Shown here: in pieces, positions 47,397 to 56,533 of the stretch | Numbering within the stretch: position 1 is the first letter of the stretch | How the letters are laid out: every line of letters begins with the position of its first letter | DNA from: JASSUD01 sp031963005 | GTDB lineage: Bacteria > Pseudomonadota > Gammaproteobacteria > Burkholderiales > Burkholderiaceae | Direction of reading: 5' to 3' | DNA: 64,000 nt | Assembly: GCA_031963005.1 (NCBI GenBank) | Contig: JASSUL010000005.1 | Span: forward strand, 98,778 to 162,777 | Notes under the pieces: generated by a model | Seen by the model: only the letters and a program-made list of their open reading frames with translations | What the model was told of the DNA's origin: nothing | Database searches by the model: none | Program-made: the position numbers and the translations under genes

Positions 47397-48062
47397 TTGG
47401 AAAGTGAGTGTTTATTAAAATACAGATACCCGAAACACTACGCTCCTCCTAGCCAGCCAGTATGATAGGTTGGTGGTCTTTTCTAGTGGTGGGTGGAGTT
47501 TTATCAATCCCTTTCACCTACCCATTTTGGTAGGTTAGGGTGACAAAGGAACCCTAACATAATAACCACGGTCTTTTTCAATACCTGCATAACATTAGTT
47601 ATTCATTAAAATACAAATACCTGCAAAGAGACTCGGAATACGGTTCAGAAGCCTACAGAACCAATCTCACTCGAAAATCCTGATATACCGACTCCTTCTC
47701 CCCTATACAAACCCTGACTCTTGCATAAAACCTGTGCACAGAAATCCTACTTTATCTGACAAGCAAAGCAGAGCGCACTGAATGGTTTTTGTAGCGGATT
47801 AAGTAAAATACGCTGCCTTGAGGGTAGTTACGCATAAAAAATATTTTATTCAACGCAAAAGATTTTGAATAAAAGAACGATAACTCCTCTACTTAATTAT
47901 TTAATCTGTATCTCATCATTTAAGCATGCATAAATTATTTTCTTAATACCTCTATTTCATACTGCATCATCTATATAGCGTCAATTATGCCAATGACCGC
48001 AATAGCTATTCGGTCAAAGAAAACCCTTTTTTATTCTTCAAATATAGAAAATAATTATTCCA
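47397..48062. other. Intergenic region before the sphingoid operon
   Basis: 666 bp without a supported gene. The first part contains the shortened family E element (47466-47600). The rest is AT-rich and should contain the promoter for the operon beginning at 48063. Confidence 0.45.
47466..47600. repeat. Family E element, shortened copy 3
   Basis: Reverse-orientation match to the left part of 19619-19855: TAGGTTGGTGGT, then AAGACC-type and TGTTAGGGTTCC complements, ending CCTGCATAACATTAGT, the complement of ACTGATGTTATGCAGG. The other terminal repeat is missing. Confidence 0.75.
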
Positions 48063-49364
48063 ATGGATACCAGCGCACTCACTGAACAACAAGATTATGC
48101 TCTGCAAGGCAGCGCTAAAGATTACTTTCATCTCAAAACCCAATCTCTGCCAGAACGTGCAGATCGCTTCTTTGATTGGTGGGGCACACGGCTAGAAACA
48201 GGTTTCGCCTCATATGGCAAAGTATTGGAAACCGCACCTAAAGCGCAAACCACATGGAGCGGCGCTGATGGCAGCACCATTTCAGGGATTAATTTTGCTT
48301 CACAAGATTATCTTGCGCTAGCTTCGCACCCTCGTGTTATCGATGCGGCGATGGATGCTTTACGCCGCTTTGGCACGCATAGCGCGGGCTCTTCTGCATT
48401 TACCGGCAATATTTCCGATGGGAAAAAATTAAAACAAGAGCTTGCTGAGCATTTGCAAATGGAATGTACAACGCTTTTTCCAACAGGGTGGAGCGCAGGT
48501 TATGGCGTCATTAAGGCGTTGGTTCGCGAGTATGACCATGTGGTTATTGATGCGCTCGCACATAATTGTCTACATGAAGGCGCTAAAGCCGCAACCAATA
48601 ATGTGAGTTACTACCGCCACTTAGATGTGGAGCATGCGCGCGAGAAATTGGCACAGATTCGTGCAAAAGACACTAGCCACGGTATTCTATTGATTACCGA
48701 AGGCTTGTTCTCCATGGATTCCGATTCGCCCGATCTTGCAGCCCTGCAAGCACTAGCGAATGAATACAATGCCACTTTATTGGTCGATGTCGCGCATGAT
48801 TTAGGATGCTCAGGGCCAGGAGGAACGAGCCAAATCGGCGCGCAAAATATGCTGGGCAAAGTCGATCTCATCATAGGGTCTTTCTCGAAATCTTTTGCTT
48901 CCGTGGGAGGATTCGTCGCCTCGCATAGCCCTGCCATGAAAGAGTATTTGCGCTACTACGCACCACCCAATACTTTTTCTAATGGATTATCCCCCGTACA
49001 AATTGCGGTAGCACGCACTTGCTTATCGATTATTCGCTCCTCAGAAGGCGAATTACGCCGTACTAACCTGTTTAGCGCTATTCATGCTGCACGCGGACGC
49101 TTTGCGAGTCATGGCATCAAGGTGATGGGCGCCCCTTCTCCCATTATTCCGATCTTCATCGGCAAAGAAGGTCGAGCACGATTAGCAGCCAAACTGATTG
49201 CAGAGCGCGGCGTATTTGCCAATTTAGTAGAATTTCCCGCCGTACCCTCTGGCACCTCGCGCTTTAGGATGCAGATGATGGCGGATCATTCCGTAGAACA
49301 AGCCCAATTTGCCGCAGATATCATCGCGCAAACGATCAAAGATGCCACCAAACAACTCGGATAA
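48063..49364 (+). CDS. Alpha-oxoamine synthase, probable serine palmitoyltransferase type
   Basis: PLP-dependent enzyme of 433 residues in the family of serine palmitoyltransferase, KBL and BioF. Fold-type I signatures: the PLP-binding lysine in GSFSKSFASVGGFV and the SHxxxxDG-like DALAHNCLHEG. In VDVAHDLGCSGPGG the Asp and His of the usual DEAH box are kept but the second residue is Val. The N-terminal 60 residues exceed BioF. The next gene, four bases downstream, resembles 3-ketosphinganine reductase, which makes a sphingoid-base function the best guess. A BioF-, KBL- or CqsA-like specificity cannot be excluded by reading. Confidence 0.75.
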   Translation: MDTSALTEQQDYALQGSAKDYFHLKTQSLPERADRFFDWWGTRLETGFASYGKVLETAPKAQTTWSGADGSTISGINFASQDYLALASHPRVIDAAMDALRRFGTHSAGSSAFTGNISDGKKLKQELAEHLQMECTTLFPTGWSAGYGVIKALVREYDHVVIDALAHNCLHEGAKAATNNVSYYRHLDVEHAREKLAQIRAKDTSHGILLITEGLFSMDSDSPDLAALQALANEYNATLLVDVAHDLGCSGPGGTSQIGAQNMLGKVDLIIGSFSKSFASVGGFVASHSPAMKEYLRYYAPPNTFSNGLSPVQIAVARTCLSIIRSSEGELRRTNLFSAIHAARGRFASHGIKVMGAPSPIIPIFIGKEGRARLAAKLIAERGVFANLVEFPAVPSGTSRFRMQMMADHSVEQAQFAADIIAQTIKDATKQLG

Positions 49365-49368
49365 TGCT

Positions 49369-50181
49369 ATGTCTCACTCATTGCCAAAACATGCCATTAT
49401 TACGGGCGGCTCCAGCGGCATTGGTTTTGCTTGTGCGCGCCAACTGGCCCAGCAAGGCGTTGCGATCACCCTCATCGCACGTGGAAAAGCACGCCTGGAT
49501 AGCGCAATCGCTGAACTTGAAAGTATGCGCGTCCGAGACGATCAACGTTTTCTAGGATTTGCCGCCGATGTAGGCAATAAAATCGAAGTCCAAACCGCCA
49601 TCGATCAGGCTATTCAAATTGCAGGCGCCCCCGATTATCTGATTACCTCCGCAGGCATTGCTCGCCCAGGGCATTTTGAAGCGCTCCCTGAGGAGATCTT
49701 TGAAGAGACTATGCGGATTAATTATCTTGGGACGCTCCATGCGATTCAAGCCGTAGTACCTGCAATGCGCGCGCAGCGACGAGGGCATATCGTTCTTATT
49801 TCATCAGGAGCGGGGTTAATTGGGCTGTTTGGTTATACGGCGTATAGTCCGACCAAATTTGCGGTACGTGGCCTAGCAGAAGCGCTACAGGCGGAATTAC
49901 GGCTTCATAATATTCATGTTTCTATAGCCTATCCGCCAGATACCCAAACCCCGCAGCTGGAAGAAGAGAATAAATATAAACCGATTGAAACACAACGCAT
50001 CACCGGAATTGCACAAGTATGGAGTGCAGATGCGGTTGCGGCGGGTATTATCAAAGCGCTAAAGACCAAGCAATTTGCGATTACCACAGGCTGGGTATTG
50101 CGGGTATTAAATCGACTCAACGGTCTCATTAATCCTCTATTGTTTTGGTACTTCAACAAATTGATTGCCCGTGGCAAATAG
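49369..50181 (+). CDS. SDR similar to 3-ketodihydrosphingosine reductase
   Basis: Short-chain dehydrogenase of 270 residues. Cofactor motif ITGGSSGIGFACARQL, catalytic Ser in VLISSGAGLIGLFG and YxxxK as YSPTKFAVRG. Distinctive is AYPPDTQTPQLEEEN, closely like the YPPDTDTPG motif of eukaryotic 3-ketodihydrosphingosine reductase, and a C-terminal hydrophobic segment (LINPLLFWYFNKLI). It starts 4 bp after the upstream alpha-oxoamine synthase, and together they would give 3-ketosphinganine and dihydrosphingosine. The C-terminal segment suggests membrane association. Confidence 0.75.
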   Translation: MSHSLPKHAIITGGSSGIGFACARQLAQQGVAITLIARGKARLDSAIAELESMRVRDDQRFLGFAADVGNKIEVQTAIDQAIQIAGAPDYLITSAGIARPGHFEALPEEIFEETMRINYLGTLHAIQAVVPAMRAQRRGHIVLISSGAGLIGLFGYTAYSPTKFAVRGLAEALQAELRLHNIHVSIAYPPDTQTPQLEEENKYKPIETQRITGIAQVWSADAVAAGIIKALKTKQFAITTGWVLRVLNRLNGLINPLLFWYFNKLIARGK

Positions 50182-50196
50182 CGGTTCGCCATAAAA

Positions 50197-50233
50197 TAAA
50201 CCCCGAGTCTGCGCAATGCCGGCTCGGGGTTTA
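50197..50233. terminator. Bidirectional hairpin terminator
   Basis: TAAACCCCGAG (50197-50207) pairs with CTCGGGGTTTA (50223-50233). It follows the sphingoid operon on the plus strand and tRNA-Ser on the minus strand, where GGGGTTTATTTTAT gives the better U-tract. Confidence 0.75.
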
Positions 50234-50243
50234 TGCATATCAC

Positions 50244-50334
50244 TGGCGGAAAGAGGGGGATTCGAACCCCCGATACGGATGAACCGTATACCAGATTTCG
50301 AGTCTGGCGCATTCGACCACTCTGCCATCTTTCC
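50244..50334 (-). tRNA. tRNA-Ser (anticodon CGA)
   Basis: 91-nt class II tRNA with encoded CCA. Acceptor arm GGAAAGA/TCTTTCC, anticodon stem CCAGA/TCTGG with loop CTCGAAA (anticodon CGA), a long variable arm (TACGGTTCATCCGTA) and T-arm GGGGGTTCGAATCCCCC. Reads UCG. Confidence 0.95.
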
Positions 50335-50603
50335 TAATTTTCCTGGGCAATGCAGAGACCTCTTAGACTAAAGATACTCTATAGCGCCTGAAAAATCGTG
50401 ATTCTATCAGAGTACTTCTCACAATCACAGATTTCATACATTCAAAACTACAAACGTATTCCTGCGCAGAGAATAGGGCTCTTTCAAAACCTTATTTTTG
50501 TAACTCAAAGTATAGATACGTGGCAAATACCTGGTAAATACCGACGATCAAGTTGAACCTCAGCCTAAAACCATTTTTTTCCACTTTAGAATGGTCCGGG
50601 AAT

Positions 50604-51527
50604 TCAGGTACGGCCCGTGATTTTTTGAGTTCTACTCTCGTACTCAAACATATCAGGAGCATATCCATCTTTACCACAGTAAGGCTGAAAATCATGTCCT
50701 GCCCCAAAAATCAAAGTGACTGGTTCCCTGGGGTTCGAATGAGCAAATTGCTCCATGTTCTCGAAAGCCAACTCTTTTCCCCCGTCAAGCAGCACCTCTT
50801 TATCTTCTTCATTGAACATTCCAGTTTCTCCAATGCGCTTGGCATGATGAAGGTAGTACTGGTCAACTTCGTATTGCGCATCTTTGTTAGTTGTCGCGTG
50901 TAGTGTCACGTCGGGGGCTAAATGAAAGTAGATGTCTAGTCCATCTACTCTCATAAGCTCTCTAGCTTGGTTTTCGCTAAGAGCGTCGCCTGGCTTATAG
51001 CCACTAAATATAAATTGTAACCACATTATTTTTAGATGCGTTTCGATAGGACGGACTCTCTTTAGCGTATCTAGCGAAAAATCATTTCTGAGTCCTTCTG
51101 TAAAAACATGTTTTGGGCGCATTTTAAATAATACATCAAGAATATTATGCTGCGATTCCTTGAATTGCGCCCTCATTTCTGCATCCATTACAGGGGCTTG
51201 ATGCACTTGTTTTACATAGGTAACCCTACCAAATTCTGGCTTCCCATTACACACCAGCTCCCCTACTTGTATGGGGACCAGCCCTGATCCTGGGTTCCCC
51301 GAATTCACTGACTCTCCTACTTTTCTGATGCTGGTCAATAGTGCAAAAAGTACAGCTTTCTTTGCAATCGATGTAAGACTCATTACGTTATTACTTTTTA
51401 CAGCTAAGGCTTCACTTCTTGCGGCTAAATTTTGATTGCGAATGCTTTTTTCTGCTGCAATAAGAGAGGCTTGTTTTTCCATACACTGTGGCAAGATAGT
51501 TCTTATATTTTTAATGGCGACACTCAT
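50604..51527 (-). CDS. Orphan protein with Tiki/ChaN-like motifs
   Basis: 307 residues, start ATG 51527 with GGAG seven bases upstream. The N-terminal 85 residues are unassigned. From about residue 95 the pattern resembles the TraB/ChaN/Tiki superfamily: a VKQVHQAP strand, then Q..I..VL..MRPKHVFTEGL, and near the end PVTLIFGAGHDF. The spacing is longer than in ChaN. No signal peptide. The family includes peptidase- and haem-binding-related proteins, so function cannot be given. Neighbours: tRNA-Ser and serS. Confidence 0.55.
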   Translation of the reverse strand: MSVAIKNIRTILPQCMEKQASLIAAEKSIRNQNLAARSEALAVKSNNVMSLTSIAKKAVLFALLTSIRKVGESVNSGNPGSGLVPIQVGELVCNGKPEFGRVTYVKQVHQAPVMDAEMRAQFKESQHNILDVLFKMRPKHVFTEGLRNDFSLDTLKRVRPIETHLKIMWLQFIFSGYKPGDALSENQARELMRVDGLDIYFHLAPDVTLHATTNKDAQYEVDQYYLHHAKRIGETGMFNEEDKEVLLDGGKELAFENMEQFAHSNPREPVTLIFGAGHDFQPYCGKDGYAPDMFEYESRTQKITGRT

Positions 51528-52016
51528 TTCAATCTCCGGAGATTAAATTACCTGATCTTGAATCGTCAGTGTTTATCTGCCTTTAAATATCAGTTCACTT
51601 AATTTAATAAAAAACGGGCTCCTTCATTGATGAAAAAACAGAGAAAATGTTTGAAAATGAGAATCATTTTTCTTATATGGATTATGGAAGCGCTGAAAAG
51701 CAAAATGCTCCTTCTATGTTTACTTTCACTATTTCTTCACCCTTTTTCTTCACTTTTTTCACTCTTAATCCGTTCCAAGGCGCACTCCCTCAAACCGCGG
51801 CCCCTCATGCCTACGCTTTTTTTATGTAATGCACTGTTTTGATGCGCAGCAATATCGCTTAAAATACCGTATTAGCTAGGCCAGCCAATGCATTATCTGT
51901 ATAAATTCAGGTAGACTGCGACGGTTGTTGTACCGCGCCACAAAGCATAGACACTCCCCTTTTTGCAGAGTCCCTCACCAGACACTGCATCTGAACTTTT
52001 TCTTTTTTGTTTCCTC
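51528..52016. other. Intergenic region with possible gene remnant
   Basis: 489 bp between divergent genes. A short plus-strand open frame at 51620-51829 reads FIDEKTEKMFENENHFSYMD and onward, hydrophilic and protein-like, but has no ribosome site and stops after about 65 codons. It may be a fragment of a lost gene. Nothing else is supported. Confidence 0.35.
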
Positions 52017-53354
52017 ATGATCGATTTAGAGCGCCTCCGTAAAGATCCTCATGCTATAGCGCAAGCGTTAATAAAACGCGGCTATACCTTTGATGCCCAG
52101 GCCTTCGAACAATTAGAAAGCCAAAAACGCGCGCTACAAACACAAATAGAAAGTCTGCAAGCGCGGCGCAATAGTCTTTCTAAAGAGATTGGGCAACTTA
52201 GCGCCCTCAAAACAGATACCTCTGCAGAGAAAGCCTCTCGCATCCAGGAAGTTCAGCAGATCAATCAAACGCTCAGTGAGCACGCCTTACAACAACAAGA
52301 AATACAGAAACGTTTTACTGCATGGTTACTCGAGATACCGAATCTCCTTCATGAGAGCGTGCCTGTCGGACCTGATGCCACGCATAATCTCGAAGTATCC
52401 CGCTTTGGAACACTGCGCAATTTTGAGCAAGAAGGGTTTGAACCTCAGGATCATGTGACCGTAGGCCAGCCGCTAGGGTTGGATTTAGAAACGGCGGCCA
52501 AATTAAGTGGATCGCGCTTTGCCGTATTATGTGGGCCTATCGCCCGCCTGCACCGCGCTCTTGCGCAATTTATGCTAGATACGCATACCCTAGAGCATGG
52601 CTATACCGAAGTCGCTCCGCCTTATCTCGTCAATGCAGCAGCCTTACAAGGCACGGGGCAATTGCCAAAATTTGCAGAAGATCTGTTTAAAGTTCCACGT
52701 CTGCAAACGCAAGAGACCACAGAGGACGGCGCCCATAAAGAAATGGAACCGCTCTACCTCATTCCTACTGCGGAAGTCTCCCTCACCAATTTGGTTCAAG
52801 GCCGTATCCTAGAAGCCGATGCGCTCCCGCTGCGTTTTACCGCACATACGCCTTGTTTTCGGTCTGAAGCGGGGAGCTATGGCAAAGATACACGCGGGAT
52901 GATCCGCCAGCACCAATTTGAGAAAGTCGAGCTGGTACATATTGTGAAGCCTGAGGAATCTTATAAAGCTTTAGAGCAGCTGGTAGAACACGCCGAAGCG
53001 ATCTTACAAAAACTCGAACTCCCCTATCGAAAAATGCTGCTCTGCGCAGGAGACACGGGTTTTACAAGCGCGAAGACTTACGACTTAGAGGTATGGCTGC
53101 CTTCTCAAAAAGCCTACCGTGAAATTTCATCGTGCTCCAATACGGAAGCCTTCCAAGCCCGCCGTATGCAAACTCGTTTCCGTAATGCACGTAATAAACC
53201 GGAGCCTGTTCATACCCTTAACGGCTCTGGTCTTGCGGTGGGCCGCACCCTAGTTGCCCTCATTGAAAATTATCAAAATGCCGATGGCAGTCTGACCATC
53301 CCGCAAGCATTACAGCCTTATTTGGGAGGCATCACACGCTTATCTCCCAATTAA
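52017..53354 (+). CDS. serS: Seryl-tRNA synthetase
   Basis: Class II aminoacyl-tRNA synthetase charging tRNA-Ser. N-terminal coiled-coil arm (about residues 25-110), then the catalytic core with motif 2 (TPCFRSEAGSYGKDTRGMIR) and motif 3 (NGSGLAVGRTLVALIENYQ). 445 residues from ATG 52017 (MIDLERLRKDPHAIAQAL); the frame is open from a TTG at 51963. A Thr/Glu-rich insertion near residue 240 is slightly unusual. Confidence 0.96.
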   Translation: MIDLERLRKDPHAIAQALIKRGYTFDAQAFEQLESQKRALQTQIESLQARRNSLSKEIGQLSALKTDTSAEKASRIQEVQQINQTLSEHALQQQEIQKRFTAWLLEIPNLLHESVPVGPDATHNLEVSRFGTLRNFEQEGFEPQDHVTVGQPLGLDLETAAKLSGSRFAVLCGPIARLHRALAQFMLDTHTLEHGYTEVAPPYLVNAAALQGTGQLPKFAEDLFKVPRLQTQETTEDGAHKEMEPLYLIPTAEVSLTNLVQGRILEADALPLRFTAHTPCFRSEAGSYGKDTRGMIRQHQFEKVELVHIVKPEESYKALEQLVEHAEAILQKLELPYRKMLLCAGDTGFTSAKTYDLEVWLPSQKAYREISSCSNTEAFQARRMQTRFRNARNKPEPVHTLNGSGLAVGRTLVALIENYQNADGSLTIPQALQPYLGGITRLSPN

Positions 53355-53434
53355 CCCAGGAAATCACACGATCACAAAGCCTCTCCTTTTAGGAGATACT
53401 CACAGGAATCCGACGGTATTGTTACCAGAACACC

Positions 53435-53746
53435 ATGGCATCTGACCCACGCTCCCACCCTCCCAAACTCAGAATGTGGCCTTTGCTATGGCCTGTCGTC
53501 ATTCCTATTCTTTTTGTCCTTATTGTCACGCTATTTGCAGGAATATTGCTCTTTTGCTTTTTCCCATCTTACGAGCCCTCTTCTCCGCCTTCCCCACCTT
53601 CTCAACAAAGCGCACAAACCGCGCACCGCTTTCGCTCCTATGGCGGCACACTTGCCTCACTACACGCCACAGCACGTGATAAAACGCATCAAGCTGGATA
53701 CCCTATTTTGAAGAGTAATGGCCTGGTGCCCTCTTCAAGGGGATAG
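53435..53746 (+). CDS. Small single-pass membrane protein, unassigned
   Basis: 103 residues. One membrane segment at about 17-46 (LLWPVVIPILFVLIVTLFAG, then ILLFCFF), preceded by a basic N-terminus and followed by a Pro/Ser-rich stretch. No ribosome site is obvious and no family is recognised. It sits between serS and xseA and ends 68 bp before the xseA start. It may be spurious. Confidence 0.35.
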   Translation: MASDPRSHPPKLRMWPLLWPVVIPILFVLIVTLFAGILLFCFFPSYEPSSPPSPPSQQSAQTAHRFRSYGGTLASLHATARDKTHQAGYPILKSNGLVPSSRG

Positions 53747-53813
53747 CACAGAGCCCCCCTCTGTTTTTCTGCATACAGACCATTTTGCAATCACCTATCA
53801 TCCCTATAGCGTT

Positions 53814-55202
53814 ATGATTTCTTCTTGGAATCTTCCGAAGCACCAGGCACTTGACCCTTCCTACGCAAAAGATTTGCATGCGGAAGGCGCGGTTATTCCT
53901 GTGAGCGTATTAACACGCGCCATCCATTCTTGGCTAGAAAACACGTTTGATCAAACATGGATTGCAGGAGAAATCTCTAACTTCACCCAAGCAGCCAGCG
54001 GGCATTGGTATTTTGTTTTAAAAGATGCTAGCGCACAAATTCGCTGCGCCATGTTTCGTTCACGTACGGTCAACGCAGAAAAAATTCCACAAAATGGGGA
54101 TCATGTAGAAGTACGCGCAACCGCGACCCTCTATGAGCCACGCGGTGATTTACAGCTTACTGTAGAGCATATTCGGTATGCCGGACTAGGCCGTCTTTAC
54201 GAAGCCTTTTTACAGCTAAAACGCAAACTTGAAGCAGCAGGGCTTTTCCGTGAAGAGCGCAAACGCCCTCTTCCTCCGTATCCTCACACCATTGGAATTA
54301 TTACCTCCCTGCAAGCTGCGGCGTTACGCGACATCCTCACAACGCTAGCGCGCCGCTCTCCGCATATACGCGTTATCCTCTACCCCGCCCCAGTACAAGG
54401 CGCCCAGGCAGCAGCCCAATTGGTGAAACAGATCACTTGTGCAGGCCAACGCGCTGAAGTCGATGCGCTCCTCCTATGCCGAGGCGGCGGCTCGATCGAA
54501 GATCTATGGGCATTTAATGATGAGGCGCTAGCCTATGCGATAGCCGCCTGCCCACTACCTATCGTGACGGGCATAGGCCATGAAACGGATTTCACGATTG
54601 CCGATTTTGCAGCCGATGCACGTGCTCCAACCCCTACAGGGGCAGCTCAATATGCCGCACCTGAGCGCCTAACGCTTTCGAACACGCTCAATGCTCTGCA
54701 TCAGCAGCTCACAAAAACCTGCATGCGCTTGATCGATCAACAGTTGCAACGTGTAGATCACCTAGCGCAGCGGCTTATGCGACCTAGCCAACAACTAGCG
54801 CATAAATACCAGCATTTAGAACATCTCACCAACCGGCTCACCCAAGCATTTACCCATACCGTACGTACTGCACAGAGTCATCTTGCAAAATGGCAAATTC
54901 GCTTGCGTGCAAATCGTCCTAACTATATGCATGCACGCGCTTTATTCGAACCGCTTTCTCGACAACTTTCTCTGAAGATCGCGCATACTCTGAAAATCCA
55001 ACACGCCATCGTGCACCATCGAGCGACGCGGCTCGAACTCCTGAACCCTCAACGCACATTAGAGCGGGGATATGCTGCGCTCATTGACCCCCAAACCCAG
55101 CAAGCTATTCGCTCGATAAATGAAATAGTCCCCGGTCAACGTATTCAAGTCCATGTCGCACAAGGACAAGCGCAAATAAGCGTGAGTGAAGTGTTCCCCT
55201 AA
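53814..55202 (+). CDS. xseA: Exodeoxyribonuclease VII large subunit
   Basis: Degrades single-stranded DNA to oligonucleotides together with XseB. OB-fold N-terminus (QTWIAGEISNFTQAASGHWY followed by FVLKDASAQIRCAMF), then the catalytic core: GIITSLQAAALRDILTTLAR, LLCRGGGSIEDLWAFNDE, PIVTGIGHETDFTIADFAAD and ARAPTPTGAA. A long helical region and a RGYA-type C-terminus (RTLERGYAAL) follow. 462 residues from ATG 53814 (MISSWNL); the frame is open from 53718. Confidence 0.95.
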   Translation: MISSWNLPKHQALDPSYAKDLHAEGAVIPVSVLTRAIHSWLENTFDQTWIAGEISNFTQAASGHWYFVLKDASAQIRCAMFRSRTVNAEKIPQNGDHVEVRATATLYEPRGDLQLTVEHIRYAGLGRLYEAFLQLKRKLEAAGLFREERKRPLPPYPHTIGIITSLQAAALRDILTTLARRSPHIRVILYPAPVQGAQAAAQLVKQITCAGQRAEVDALLLCRGGGSIEDLWAFNDEALAYAIAACPLPIVTGIGHETDFTIADFAADARAPTPTGAAQYAAPERLTLSNTLNALHQQLTKTCMRLIDQQLQRVDHLAQRLMRPSQQLAHKYQHLEHLTNRLTQAFTHTVRTAQSHLAKWQIRLRANRPNYMHARALFEPLSRQLSLKIAHTLKIQHAIVHHRATRLELLNPQRTLERGYAALIDPQTQQAIRSINEIVPGQRIQVHVAQGQAQISVSEVFP

Positions 55203-55353
55203 AACGGGGTAAAACATTTAAAATGACGCATATAGCAATGGCATAACAAGAACCGCGCTATACGCACGTATTTCCGCCTTTAAAAAGTAGGATGAAACAG
55301 CACATTTTCTGTGCTTTGTCTCCCGCGCTTTGTCTTCTGACTGCTTACTCTTT

Positions 55354-55728
55354 ATGCGCTCTCCTCCTTTATCCAAATTAGCCTATCAAGTCACGCAGCA
55401 TCAGGCTACCGAACCTGCATTTACAGGGGCTTATTGGAATCACTGGGCTTGTGGCCGCTATCTGTGCATTTGTTGCCATACGCCGCTTTTCGCCTCATCC
55501 GCTAAATATGAGAGTAAAAGTGGATGGCCGAGTTTTCATACACCGATATCCCCAAATGCCTTAGCGGAACATCACGATCAGTCACATGGAATGGAGCGCG
55601 TTGAAATACGCTGTACCGCGTGCAATGCCCATTTAGGGCATGTATTTACCGATGGCCCTGCCCCTTCAGGGAGACGTTACTGCATCAACTCTGCTGCACT
55701 GCAATTTGCGCCAGATCCTTCTTCGTAG
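55354..55728 (+). CDS. msrB: Peptide-methionine (R)-S-oxide reductase MsrB
   Basis: Reduces methionine-R-sulfoxide in proteins. 124 residues. Zinc pairs at CICC and CTAC; the substrate motif SGWPSFHTPI; catalytic Cys in GRRYCINSAAL. The ATG at 55354 is the likely start, though the frame is open from a TTG at 55330. Shortly upstream of sodB, fitting oxidative defence. The stop codon overlaps the first base pairs of repeat B copy 3. Confidence 0.93.
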   Translation: MRSPPLSKLAYQVTQHQATEPAFTGAYWNHWACGRYLCICCHTPLFASSAKYESKSGWPSFHTPISPNALAEHHDQSHGMERVEIRCTACNAHLGHVFTDGPAPSGRRYCINSAALQFAPDPSS

Positions 55729-55841
55729 AGCCTGTTCATAATCTCCAGAAATCACCCTTGAGGCGGTAATGTTGGGGTGACGAATTGAATTAAATAGGAA
55801 CCCCCAACACAACCCACTTTTGAAGATCGTGTACAGGTTCT
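55727..55841. repeat. Repeat family B, copy 3
   Basis: 115 bp, starting AGAGCCTGTTCATAATC and ending GATCGTGTACAGGTTCT; inside are ATCACCCTTGAGG and ATGTTGGGGTGACGAATTGA. The first bases overlap the TAG of msrB. About 85-90 percent like copy 1 by eye. Confidence 0.87.
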
Positions 55842-55905
55842 TAGAATCTGTTTAGCATCTTCCAAAAAACTATACTTTTTTTGCTCTCAATCTTCAGGAT
55901 ATACG

Positions 55906-56493
55906 ATGAAACATACACTTCCTCCGCTGCCTTATGAACCCGATGCGCTTGAGCCACATATGTCTCGCGAAACCCTAGAGTTTCACTATGGCCGTCACCA
56001 TCAAACTTATGTAAACACCCTCAATACCCTGATTGTCGGCACCCCTTTTGAAAATGAGGCCCTCGAAGCCATCATCCAAAAAGCCCCTGCAGGTCCCCTC
56101 TTCAATAATGCTGCACAAATCTGGAACCACACATTTTTCTGGAATAGCTTAAGCCCCAATGGCGGCAAAGCCCCCACGGGTGCGCTTGCAGAGGCGATAA
56201 ATGCAAAATGGGGATCCTATGATGGCTTTAAAGAAGCCTGGACCAAAGCAGCGCTCACCCTATTTGGTTCTGGATGGGTATGGCTGGTCAAACGTACAGA
56301 TGGCACGGTAGACATCCTACAAACCAGCAATGCCGCCACTCCTTTGAGCGAAGGAACCACCGCATTACTCACTCTCGACGTATGGGAACACGCTTATTAC
56401 ATCGACCACCGCAATGCGCGCCCCAAATTTGTTGAAACATTTTGGAATATCGTGAATTGGGATTTTGCTAGCGAAAACTTTGCGGCGGCTTAA
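55906..56493 (+). CDS. sodB: Superoxide dismutase, iron type
   Basis: Dismutes superoxide in the cytoplasm. 195 residues, normal length. Metal ligands: His27 (EFHYGRHHQTY), His in AAQIWNHTFFW (about 74), and Asp/His in TLDVWEHAYYIDH. The AAQIWNHTFFWNSL and FGSGWVWLVKR context favours an iron enzyme over manganese. Located downstream of xseA and msrB, an order seen in Burkholderia. Confidence 0.95.
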   Translation: MKHTLPPLPYEPDALEPHMSRETLEFHYGRHHQTYVNTLNTLIVGTPFENEALEAIIQKAPAGPLFNNAAQIWNHTFFWNSLSPNGGKAPTGALAEAINAKWGSYDGFKEAWTKAALTLFGSGWVWLVKRTDGTVDILQTSNAATPLSEGTTALLTLDVWEHAYYIDHRNARPKFVETFWNIVNWDFASENFAAA

Positions 56494-56533
56494 CTTAAGT
56501 GGTCTATAAAAGGCCCGCGTCTAAATAAAAAAG

